From Clostridiaceae bacterium (GTDB lineage Bacteria; Cyanobacteriota; Vampirovibrionia; Gastranaerophilales; Gastranaerophilaceae), in the NCBI GenBank assembly GCA_022641775.1, contig JALCDS010000009.1:1-64000 (forward strand): a DNA stretch of 64,000 nucleotides, written 5' to 3'. The translations under genes were made by a program, and so were the position numbers. Under the pieces are notes generated by a model. The model did not search any database, was not told the origin of the DNA, and saw only the letters and a program-made list of their open reading frames with translations. Positions 35,539-43,295 of the stretch are shown here, in pieces; the stretch's first letter is position 1; the number at the start of each line of letters is the position of its first letter.

Positions 35539-36363
35539 ATGGAAAATATAAAAAATATAAAATTAAACAATTTTGAAATAGGGAATGGCAAATTAACAAT
35601 ACTTGCCGGACCTTGTGCAATAGAAAGCCAAGAAATTCTTGACGTCACTGCATGCAAACTAAAAGAAATTACTCAAAAACTTGGAATAAACTATATATTC
35701 AAATCTTCTTTCGACAAGGCAAATCGCTCATCATTGACTTCATACAGAGGTCCCGGAATAACAAAAGGACTTGAGATGCTCGCCAAAGTCAAAGAAAAAT
35801 ATAGCCTTCCGATAGTTACAGATATCCATACTCCTGATCAGGCCGCAATAGCAGCTGAAGTTGCTGATATTATTCAGATTCCGGCGTTTTTGTGCAGACA
35901 AACAGATTTGCTCGTAGCTGCAGCAAAAACAGGCAAAATTATAAATATTAAAAAAGGTCAATTTTTAGCTCCTGAACAAATGGGACCTTTAGTTAAAAAA
36001 GTTGAAGATAGTGGAAATCACAATATATTGCTAACCGATAGAGGAACATCATTTGGATACAACAATTTAGTTGTAGATTTTAGAGGAATTCCTATAATGC
36101 AGTCTTTCGGCTATCCTATTGTATTTGATGCAACGCACAGTGTACAATTACCGGGAGCAAACGGCACATGCTCCGGTGGAGACAGAAGATTTGTACCGCT
36201 ATTGGCAAAAGCTGCAATGGCAGCCGGTGCTGAAGCTTTATTTTTTGAAGTTCATCCGGAACCTGACAAAGCACTTTGTGATGGTGCAAATATGATAGCT
36301 TTAGATAAAGCAGAAGAACTATTTTCTATGTGCAAAAAAATACATGACCTTGTGAGAAATTAA
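35539..36363 (+). CDS. kdsA: 3-deoxy-8-phosphooctulonate synthase
   Basis: KdsA condenses arabinose-5-phosphate with phosphoenolpyruvate to Kdo-8-phosphate for the LPS core. The 274 residues show LAGPCAIES, KSSFDKANRSS, GPGITKGLEMLAKVKE, VTDIHTPDQAAIAAEVADI, IKKGQFLAPEQM and the C-terminal FFEVHPEPDKALCDG. Its substrate and product enzymes kdsD and kdsC are encoded 12 kb away as an operon on the other strand. The gene starts six bases after its promoter with no leader. The next ATG is four bases after its stop. Confidence 0.97.
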   Translation: MENIKNIKLNNFEIGNGKLTILAGPCAIESQEILDVTACKLKEITQKLGINYIFKSSFDKANRSSLTSYRGPGITKGLEMLAKVKEKYSLPIVTDIHTPDQAAIAAEVADIIQIPAFLCRQTDLLVAAAKTGKIINIKKGQFLAPEQMGPLVKKVEDSGNHNILLTDRGTSFGYNNLVVDFRGIPIMQSFGYPIVFDATHSVQLPGANGTCSGGDRRFVPLLAKAAMAAGAEALFFEVHPEPDKALCDGANMIALDKAEELFSMCKKIHDLVRN

Positions 36364-36366
36364 ACG

Positions 36367-36984
36367 ATGATTATAAAACAATTTGTGGCAGGACCTATTG
36401 ACGCCAATAACTACCTTGTAGTTGACCCCAAGACTTGTGATGCGGTATTAATTGACTGTTCTGAATATAAAAAAGAAATTTTACAAGAAATTATAGATTT
36501 AGATGCGAATGTAAAACACATTCTTTTAACTCATGGCCATTTTGATCACATTTTAGGACTTGATAAAATGCGCAAAGAATTGGGCTGCGATGTTTTGATG
36601 AACGAAAAAGATATGTGGTGGGTAGAAAATGTTAACAAATTACTTCCGCAATTTGATGTTGCAGAAATAGTTCCACCCAAAATAGACAAGTTCATTTCAG
36701 ACGGGGACATTATAACTGTCGGGACTATGAATTTTAAAGTTATATCTACTCCGGGACATACAAAAGGTTCAGTTTGCTATCTGCTTGAAAATGTTTTATT
36801 TTCGGGGGATACTTTATTTAGAGGCTGTGTTGGAAGATGTGACCTTCCGGGCGGTAGTTTTGATGAGATAAAGCATAGTGTTAGAGATGTCTTATTCAAA
36901 CTGCAGGATGAAACAACAATTTGTCCCGGACACAGTGCATCATCAACAATAGGTTACGAAAAAAAATATAATAATGAAGTTTAA
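36367..36984 (+). CDS. MBL-fold hydrolase, glyoxalase II-like
   Basis: A 205-residue metallo-beta-lactamase-fold protein with the zinc-binding LTHGHFDHILG, STPGHTKGSVCYL, FSGDTLFRGCVGRCDLPGG and CPGHSASSTIGYE. The pattern and length match the YcbL/glyoxalase II-like group that hydrolyses thioesters or related compounds. It begins three bases after the kdsA stop, so the two share a transcript; a role in Kdo synthesis is not implied by the family. It precedes pheS by 21 bases. Confidence 0.88.
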   Translation: MIIKQFVAGPIDANNYLVVDPKTCDAVLIDCSEYKKEILQEIIDLDANVKHILLTHGHFDHILGLDKMRKELGCDVLMNEKDMWWVENVNKLLPQFDVAEIVPPKIDKFISDGDIITVGTMNFKVISTPGHTKGSVCYLLENVLFSGDTLFRGCVGRCDLPGGSFDEIKHSVRDVLFKLQDETTICPGHSASSTIGYEKKYNNEV

Positions 36985-37005
36985 TTATCATAAGGATTAA
37001 GTGTA

Positions 37006-38040
37006 ATGAAGGAACAGTTAGAAAAAATTTATAATTCAGCAAGTCAAGACTTGGACAATGCAAATTCAATCAGCGATATTGAAAGCATAAAAGCTAAATA
37101 TCTAAGCCGCAAAGGTGAATTTAACGAAATAAAGAAAAACCTTAAAAACTTGTCTGACGAAGATAAAAGAATTGTTGGTTCTTTGGCTAATGAAATCACT
37201 CAAAAGCTTGAAGGTGCCATCAAAACTAAATTTGAAGAATTCTATAACAAAGAATTAAATGAAAAACTTCAAAAAGATAAAATAGATATTACACTTCCGG
37301 GAAAATCAGTTAGAATGGGTAATATTCACCCTCTAACATCCACAACAAATGAAATCGTAACTATATTACAGGGCTTAGGATTTTCTGTTGTTCCGTCAAT
37401 ACAATCACCGGAGGTTGAAACAGAATATTACAATTTCGATATGTTAAATGTTCCTAAAGATCACCCTGCAAGAGATATGCAAGATACTTTCTACACAAAG
37501 GGGGCTTCTAATGTAGTATTAAGAAGTCAAACTTCCGGCGCTCAAATACATGCAATGGAAGGTAAAAAGCCACCAATCAGAGTAATATCTCCGGGTAGAG
37601 TTTATAGAAATGAAGAAGTTTGCGCAAGAAAAAATAACTTCTTCCATCAAATCGAAGGTTTATATGTAGATAAAGGTGTAACTTTCGGTGACTTAAAAGG
37701 TGTATTAAACGAATTTATCAGAATATATTTTGGCGCAAGCCGCCCAACTCGTTTCAGAAGCAGTTTCTTCCCATTCACAGAACCGTCAGCTGAAGTTGAT
37801 GTTCAATGTATTATGTGCGAAGGAAAAGGTTGCAGAACTTGTTCAGGAACAGGCTGGCTAGAAGTTTTGGGCGCCGGAATGGTTGACCCGAACGTTTTGC
37901 GCGGTGTAGGCATTGATCCTGATGTATATTCAGGTTTTGCATTCGGAATGGGCGTTGAACGTTTTGCAATGCTAAAATATGCAATTGACGATATCAGATT
38001 ATTCTTCAATGATGATGAGAGATTTTTAAATCAATTTTAA
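37006..38040 (+). CDS. pheS: Phenylalanyl-tRNA synthetase alpha subunit
   Basis: PheS is the catalytic subunit of the alpha2beta2 phenylalanyl-tRNA synthetase. The 344 residues include the N-terminal coiled coil that binds tRNA, and class II motifs: HPARDMQDTFY, LRSQTSGAQIHAM, ISPGRVYRNEE (motif 2), FFPFTEPSAEVDV and GFAFGMGVERFAML (motif 3). A zinc-ribbon-like CxxCxGxGCxxCxGTGW (IMCEGKGCRTCSGTGW) is present. The beta subunit gene pheT is not adjacent; an unrelated 125-residue gene follows. Confidence 0.96.
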   Translation: MKEQLEKIYNSASQDLDNANSISDIESIKAKYLSRKGEFNEIKKNLKNLSDEDKRIVGSLANEITQKLEGAIKTKFEEFYNKELNEKLQKDKIDITLPGKSVRMGNIHPLTSTTNEIVTILQGLGFSVVPSIQSPEVETEYYNFDMLNVPKDHPARDMQDTFYTKGASNVVLRSQTSGAQIHAMEGKKPPIRVISPGRVYRNEEVCARKNNFFHQIEGLYVDKGVTFGDLKGVLNEFIRIYFGASRPTRFRSSFFPFTEPSAEVDVQCIMCEGKGCRTCSGTGWLEVLGAGMVDPNVLRGVGIDPDVYSGFAFGMGVERFAMLKYAIDDIRLFFNDDERFLNQF

Positions 38041-38139
38041 AATATCTTGTGAACTAATGTAAAAATTTATTGTTTCTCTATTCAAGTATTTTTGTCATAG
38101 GGTTTGATAAAATGTGATACATAAATGGAGAGTAAATAA

Positions 38140-38517
38140 TTGGAATTTTTAGCTTCAGGATGGGAAACAAGAGTAAACGGCAAATCCTTGTTACTTACAA
38201 CTAGCAAAAGTGAAAGAACAGGCACAGTCGCAAAAGAAATTTTATTACCATGGACAAAACTCGCTCAAGGTAAAAAAATAAAAGATAGAAAGATGAAATC
38301 TTTTATCAAAACTGTAAAATTGGGTGATAACACAAAATTAAAAAGCCTTGGTATAGATTTTTTTTTCAAAGAAACTCAGTATGAACAAGCACATAGCGGG
38401 CTTATAAAAACAGGCTGTATAATGAAAGTCATGACAAACGACGGTCAAAAGCTTGCATTTGAAAAGATTAAAGATGCAAGAAAATACTTTACGCAATTAT
38501 TAAAAGCTTCAAAATAA
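38140..38517 (+). CDS. 125-residue basic protein, unknown function
   Basis: A small soluble protein of 125 residues with a start at TTG, supported by GGAG nine bases upstream. It has a basic character (AQGKKIKDRKMKSFIKTVKLG) and a C-terminal helical part ending KIKDARKYFTQLLKASK. It contains no motif, signal or membrane segment that I recognise. It is preceded by 99 bases without a clear promoter and ends four bases from the convergent SIS gene. Confidence 0.6.
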   Translation: MEFLASGWETRVNGKSLLLTTSKSERTGTVAKEILLPWTKLAQGKKIKDRKMKSFIKTVKLGDNTKLKSLGIDFFFKETQYEQAHSGLIKTGCIMKVMTNDGQKLAFEKIKDARKYFTQLLKASK

Positions 38518-38521
38518 AAGT

Positions 38522-39580
38522 TTATTTTACAACTTTATGAAGGCCATGAGGCTTGTCTACATTTCTGTGTAAACATTTTGCAACTTCCATTGCCAACATT
38601 TGTGCTATAACAATCAAACAAAATGATTTTACAACAGAACTTTCACAATCAACATTCAAATTATATTCTGTTTTTATCTTGTCATTTGGTGAACCCAAAA
38701 TGCACATCGTTGTCTTATATTCTTCTTTAATTTTATTTAAGTTCTTTATAGCAGTATAATTCAGCTCGCTATTTGTTATATAAATAAGAATAGATTTGTT
38801 GTTTAACACTGCAACATGTCCATGCATAAATTCGCCCAATATCGCACTTGAAATATTTATATAAGACGTTTCTTTGGTCTTTAAGCAGGCTTCACGAGCC
38901 AAAGCATAAGATATTCCATCTGCCGCGATTACAACGTTTTTATAACGTGCAATATGTTTTGCAAACTTTTTTACCTGTGGCATAAGTGCATAACTTTTTT
39001 CGATATCTTTTCCTATTGTACTAAAAGCTTTCAAATACGGTGTAATATCAATACCGTTTAATTTTGCATATTTCAAAACCAGCATTGCAAGACAAAACAT
39101 CTGTGCCGTTAATGATTTTGTAGCTGCTATACTCAATTCTTCGCCGGCGTGACAATCCATTTTAAAATCTGAAGCTTGCCAAATTGTAGAATCTTTTTTG
39201 TTGGTAATACAAAATGTTGTAACTCCAAACTCCTTTGCTTTACTAAGCGCCTTATTCGTGTCTGAAGTTTCACCGGATTGTGTAATAAAAACATACATCA
39301 TATCTGTTGCATGCGGAACAGCAGATTTTAACAAAAACTCACTTGAATAAATCGCTCTGGCTTCAATACTTGCAATATCGCCAAACAAATCGGCAGCATA
39401 TCTTGCACTATTGTATGAGGAACCCGAAGCAACAAAGACAATATGTTCAATGCCTTTTGGAACATCAACCAAGATTTCACCATCATCTGATACATAAGTT
39501 TCAAACAAATGTGCCAAAATATCAGATTGCTCAAATATTTCTTTTTCCATACTTGTTTTTTTAGGTTTGAAAAACAGCAA
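38522..39580 (-). CDS. SIS-domain sugar isomerase-like protein (GlmS C-half homologue)
   Basis: A 352-residue protein of two SIS domains resembling the isomerase half of GlmS and the AgaS/FrlB-type deglycases, without a glutaminase domain. Cues are FVASGSSYNSARYAADLF, FITQSGETSDTNKAL, SIAATKSLTAQM, LKTKETSYINISSAILGEFMHGH and the ending VDKPHGLHKVVK. The C-terminal Lys of GlmS may correspond to K351 or K352. The start is TTG at 39580 with AAGGAGAA upstream. It probably acts on a phosphorylated amino sugar or fructosamine; reaction unknown. It follows gatB by 21 bases, likely cotranscribed. Confidence 0.85.
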   Translation of the reverse strand: MLFFKPKKTSMEKEIFEQSDILAHLFETYVSDDGEILVDVPKGIEHIVFVASGSSYNSARYAADLFGDIASIEARAIYSSEFLLKSAVPHATDMMYVFITQSGETSDTNKALSKAKEFGVTTFCITNKKDSTIWQASDFKMDCHAGEELSIAATKSLTAQMFCLAMLVLKYAKLNGIDITPYLKAFSTIGKDIEKSYALMPQVKKFAKHIARYKNVVIAADGISYALAREACLKTKETSYINISSAILGEFMHGHVAVLNNKSILIYITNSELNYTAIKNLNKIKEEYKTTMCILGSPNDKIKTEYNLNVDCESSVVKSFCLIVIAQMLAMEVAKCLHRNVDKPHGLHKVVK

Positions 39581-39601
39581 TTTATTCTCCTTTGTGGTTT
39601 A

Positions 39602-41044
39602 TTAACCCAGAATTTCTTTTAAAATCTTATTTACAGCTTGAGGATTAGCTCTACCTTTAGTTTCCTTCATTACTTGACCTACAAAGAAACCAAATAGCTG
39701 GTTCTTACCGCCTCGATAAGCTTCTACCTGAGATGCATTATTATCAACCACTTTTTGAGCTATATCTTTTAATGCACTCTCATCTGTAATTTGGCTCAAG
39801 CCTTTTGCTTCAACAATTTTTGTTGCACTTGTTCCATCTTTTAACATATCAAATATAATTTGTTTACCTATATTATTTGAAATTGTTTTCTTTTCAATCA
39901 AATCCAACAATTCAGCCAAATTTTCAGGAGTCAATTTGGTATCTGATATTTCACAATGTTGTTCTTTCAAGTAAGCTGAAATTTCACCCATTATAAAGTT
40001 TACTGCAGTCTTTGGATTAGCACCAAGTGTCAAAACTTTATCAAAGAATAATGCTAAGCCCATTTGTTCAACAATGATATTTGCATCGTATTCACTCAAG
40101 CCAAGACCCATATATCTTTCACGTTTTGCTCTAGGAAGTTCCGGCATTGTTGCTCTGATTTTTTCAACCCATTCATCAGAAATTTCTAAAGGCATAAGGT
40201 CAGGTTCAGGAAAATATCTATAATCGTGCGCATCTTCTTTGCCACGCATTGTCATAGTTTCCTTCATACCTTCATCCCAAAGACGAGTTTCTTGAACAAC
40301 TTCACCACCTTCTTCAACTATTTCGATTTGTCTGTCAATTTCAAATTCAAGGGCTTTTTCCAATGCTGCAAAACTATTCAAATTCTTGATTTCTGCACGT
40401 GTTCCAAATTCTTTTGAACCTTTTGGCATAATTGAAATATTGGCATCACATCTCATAGAACCTTCTTCAAGGTTTCCGTCACAAACACCTACATAACGAA
40501 CTATACTACGAAGTTCTTCCATATAATTTCTTGCTTCTTCAGGGCTTCTCATATCAGGTTCTGATACAATTTCAAGAAGCGGAGTTCCGGCACGATTCAA
40601 GTCAACTAGAGAATATGTTGAACCAGCAATACCGTTTGCTCCTGCGTGAACAAGTTTACCTGCATCTTCTTCAAGGTGAGCACGAGTAATACCTATTCTT
40701 TTGCCGTTTATATCAATATAACCGTTTACACAAATAGGTTCATCGTATTGTGAAATCTGATAACCTTTTGGAAGATCAGGATAAAAATACTGTTTTCTAT
40801 CGAATTTGCAACGATGAGGGATAGTACAATGCAATGCCAAACCTGTTAAAATTCCCATATTAACACATTCTTTGTTTAATACAGGCAAAACTCCCGGCAT
40901 TCCAAGTGTGATAGGGCAAGTCAATGAATTTGGTTCTTGTCCGAATTCTGTACTGTCAGGTGCAAATATTTTTGATTTGGTTTTCAACTGAGCATGAACT
41001 TCCAAACCGATAACTACTTCGTATTTATCTCTCAAATTTTCCAT
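39602..41044 (-). CDS. gatB: Asp-tRNA(Asn)/Glu-tRNA(Gln) amidotransferase subunit B
   Basis: GatB carries the kinase-like site of the GatCAB enzyme that converts Glu-tRNA(Gln) and Asp-tRNA(Asn) into the amidated forms. The 480-residue protein has EVVIGLEVHAQLKTKSKIF, LVDLNRAGTPLLEIVSEPD, EEGSMRCDANISI, DYRYFPEPDL and the C-terminal YqeY-like tail with FFVGQVMKETKGRANPQAVN. Subunits A and C are not here. AAGGAGAG precedes the ATG. Confidence 0.97.
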   Translation of the reverse strand: MENLRDKYEVVIGLEVHAQLKTKSKIFAPDSTEFGQEPNSLTCPITLGMPGVLPVLNKECVNMGILTGLALHCTIPHRCKFDRKQYFYPDLPKGYQISQYDEPICVNGYIDINGKRIGITRAHLEEDAGKLVHAGANGIAGSTYSLVDLNRAGTPLLEIVSEPDMRSPEEARNYMEELRSIVRYVGVCDGNLEEGSMRCDANISIMPKGSKEFGTRAEIKNLNSFAALEKALEFEIDRQIEIVEEGGEVVQETRLWDEGMKETMTMRGKEDAHDYRYFPEPDLMPLEISDEWVEKIRATMPELPRAKRERYMGLGLSEYDANIIVEQMGLALFFDKVLTLGANPKTAVNFIMGEISAYLKEQHCEISDTKLTPENLAELLDLIEKKTISNNIGKQIIFDMLKDGTSATKIVEAKGLSQITDESALKDIAQKVVDNNASQVEAYRGGKNQLFGFFVGQVMKETKGRANPQAVNKILKEILG

Positions 41045-41114
41045 AATCTCTCCTTGTAACTTATGGCTCTATTTTACCACAAATAAAGAATTATGAAATA
41101 AAAATTTGTGAGAA

Positions 41115-41471
41115 CTAATGTATTTCAGTAACTTTGTTATTATCATCAACTAAAACTATTGTCGGGGTAAAATCTTTTAGTTCTTCTTCTTTAAAATAAC
41201 CGTAAGAAACGATAATAACCTTGTCTCCGGGTTGAACTTTTCTTGCTGCAGCGCCATTCAGACAAATACAGCCGGAATCAGCTTTCCCTTTAATTACATA
41301 AGTTTGAAATCTTTCACCATTATTGACATCCAAAATTTCAACTTTTTGCCATTCACGTATTTTTGAAGCTTTCATCAAAGTTTCATCAACTGTGATTGAA
41401 CCAACATAATTGAGGTTTGCATCAGTTACCGTTGCTCTATGTATTTTTGATTTTAAAAATTCAAGTAACAT
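41115..41471 (-). CDS. panD: Aspartate 1-decarboxylase
   Basis: PanD decarboxylates aspartate to beta-alanine for pantothenate and CoA. The 118-residue proenzyme cleaves itself between G24 and S25 ([11 protein letters not shown]), giving a pyruvoyl serine. [19 protein letters not shown]-like sequence and [18 protein letters not shown] complete the small barrel. AAGGAAA precedes the ATG. CoA synthesis is completed by the coaE product at the window end. Confidence 0.97.
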   Translation of the reverse strand: MLLEFLKSKIHRATVTDANLNYVGSITVDETLMKASKIREWQKVEILDVNNGERFQTYVIKGKADSGCICLNGAAARKVQPGDKVIIVSYGYFKEEELKDFTPTIVLVDDNNKVTEIH

Positions 41472-41524
41472 TTTTTATTTCCTTCAATTCTTATTTTAGC
41501 TTAAACAAAAAATTTTGCATAATT

Positions 41525-41553
41525 AAATGCAACCGAAATTTTCGATTGCATTT
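41525..41553 (-). terminator. Terminator-like hairpin after the GH13 operon
   Basis: AAATGCAA pairs with TTGCATTT, with CGAA/TTCG continuing the stem after one mismatch. It lies 24 bases past the GH13 stop on the minus strand. The trailing T-run is weak (ATTTAATTATG on the minus strand). Confidence 0.45.
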
Positions 41554-41576
41554 CCTTTGGTTTATTTAATGTGTGC

Positions 41577-43295
41577 CTAATTATTTTGTTTATAAATATT
41601 TTTAAAATATTTTTCTACATCCGGTGTATAAATTTCAAACACATGTGCTCTTGCGGGCCCTAAATCAACATTCAATGCGTTATTTTCAGCCTGGATAATA
41701 CTTTCTTTGCCATAAGAAGGCAACAAGTTCTTTAACGGTTGATTTTTTTGTAATGATGGAACTTTTATTTTGGCAGCTACAGAACGATTTACATTTTTGT
41801 TAGCAACAACCAACAAGGTCTTTCCGTTATAATGTCTCAAATATGCAATAATCTGATCATTTTCATCCATTTCTTTGTCTAAAGGAATAAATGTGCCATG
41901 TTCTATTACATCTGCATATTTATCTCTCATGGTGAAACATTTTTTCATAAAATCACCGATTTCAGGATTGGAACCCTGAGGCTTCCTTGAAAGATTGAAT
42001 ATATCTAATTTACCTCTGTGAACATCCATAACGTTGTTATCAGTATCTGAAACATCCATAGTTTTACCTTCATAAGGATACATATAGTAGTCACCGGATT
42101 GATAACCATCTACAATATACGGATTCATCATTGGCAAAGTAGATTGCAATGCCATAGTCAAATTACAATAATCAACGCCCCCGTTAAACATTGGCGACAT
42201 ATCATCATGAGTTGCAAATGAACCTATATAAGATTTACCTTTTGGTAAATCATAAGAAGATTTCATATTTTCTTCCACATATTTATTAAAATCTTTTGCA
42301 CTGGTCCATTCATTGAAAATGTGGTATTGTCCATATGCTGCATCAAAACCTGCTCTCAATAAATCTGCCGGTCTATCATATGGCATATTTGCCTGAGGAG
42401 AAGCATCTTCATAAGTATAGGTTTCTGCAAGCCAGCCAAATTGAGGGTCAAGCTTTCTTGAATAAGGAATAATAATGTCCCAAAATTCTGTAGGTTTTGA
42501 CCTTGCAACATCAGCTCTTATACCATCAACACCTAAGTCAACGCACATTTTTACATATTGTTTATGTAAATCTACAAGTGCAGGATTAAGAGTTCTTTTA
42601 CCTTCATCTTGCCAAGGTTGAAACATTCTGATATCATTCCAGCCCTGAGGTGTCTTAGCTAGCCCGTCAGGGGCTTTAGCCATCAAATCAGGCTTAGCTA
42701 AAAACATATCATATGAGGCACAACTAGGTAAATCTAACAAAACTTTTATTCCACGTTTATGACATTCATCAATAAAAGCTTTGAACTGCTGTTTCGGAGT
42801 TCTTGAATCAGTAGGATCAACAAGGGTCGGATCTATTTCCAACAAATCTTTTGGTGAATATATAGAACCTGCCGTTCCCATTGCTTTCAATTTGCCAGGT
42901 TCGTGAATAGGCAACAGGTGGATAGTATTAAAGCCATCTCGTTTTACTTCATCCAGTCTTTTAATTGCATTCAAGAAGGTTCCGTGTTGCTCATTATCTT
43001 CAATATATTCATTATGATTCAAATCTCTGGCATTAAAGGTTCTCGGAACAATTGCCAATATTTTTGCTTGATTGTTTGCAAACATAGATTTTAAATTATT
43101 ATGATAATTTTTAAGATTACCGTTATCAATATTCACTTTTGCAGTATTAATAACAGATAAATTGTTCAAATATGATGCCAATAAGTTTGAATTTTCATTA
43201 ACAGCAGGCTTTAACTCTGTTTTTTGTTGAGGTAACTGCTGAATAGAATTATTTAAATTTGCCTTTTGAGGAGAAATTGTCGTTGTATTAATCAT
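41577..43295 (-). CDS. GH13 alpha-glucan enzyme without signal peptide
   Basis: A 572-residue GH13 (alpha-amylase family) protein. The catalytic triad is intact: nucleophile D262 in GVDGIRADVA, acid E291 in FGWLAETYTYE, and D364 in SFATHDDMSP. The first 50 residues are Gln/Asn/Pro-rich and look disordered (SIQQLPQQKTEL) with no signal peptide, implying a cytosolic site or an unusual export route. The C-terminal ~100 residues form the usual beta domain, with YLRHYNGKTLLVVANKN. It begins inside the stop codon of an 850-residue membrane protein, forming an operon with two such proteins. Hydrolase versus transferase is not decidable by eye. Confidence 0.88.
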   Translation of the reverse strand: MINTTTISPQKANLNNSIQQLPQQKTELKPAVNENSNLLASYLNNLSVINTAKVNIDNGNLKNYHNNLKSMFANNQAKILAIVPRTFNARDLNHNEYIEDNEQHGTFLNAIKRLDEVKRDGFNTIHLLPIHEPGKLKAMGTAGSIYSPKDLLEIDPTLVDPTDSRTPKQQFKAFIDECHKRGIKVLLDLPSCASYDMFLAKPDLMAKAPDGLAKTPQGWNDIRMFQPWQDEGKRTLNPALVDLHKQYVKMCVDLGVDGIRADVARSKPTEFWDIIIPYSRKLDPQFGWLAETYTYEDASPQANMPYDRPADLLRAGFDAAYGQYHIFNEWTSAKDFNKYVEENMKSSYDLPKGKSYIGSFATHDDMSPMFNGGVDYCNLTMALQSTLPMMNPYIVDGYQSGDYYMYPYEGKTMDVSDTDNNVMDVHRGKLDIFNLSRKPQGSNPEIGDFMKKCFTMRDKYADVIEHGTFIPLDKEMDENDQIIAYLRHYNGKTLLVVANKNVNRSVAAKIKVPSLQKNQPLKNLLPSYGKESIIQAENNALNVDLGPARAHVFEIYTPDVEKYFKNIYKQNN

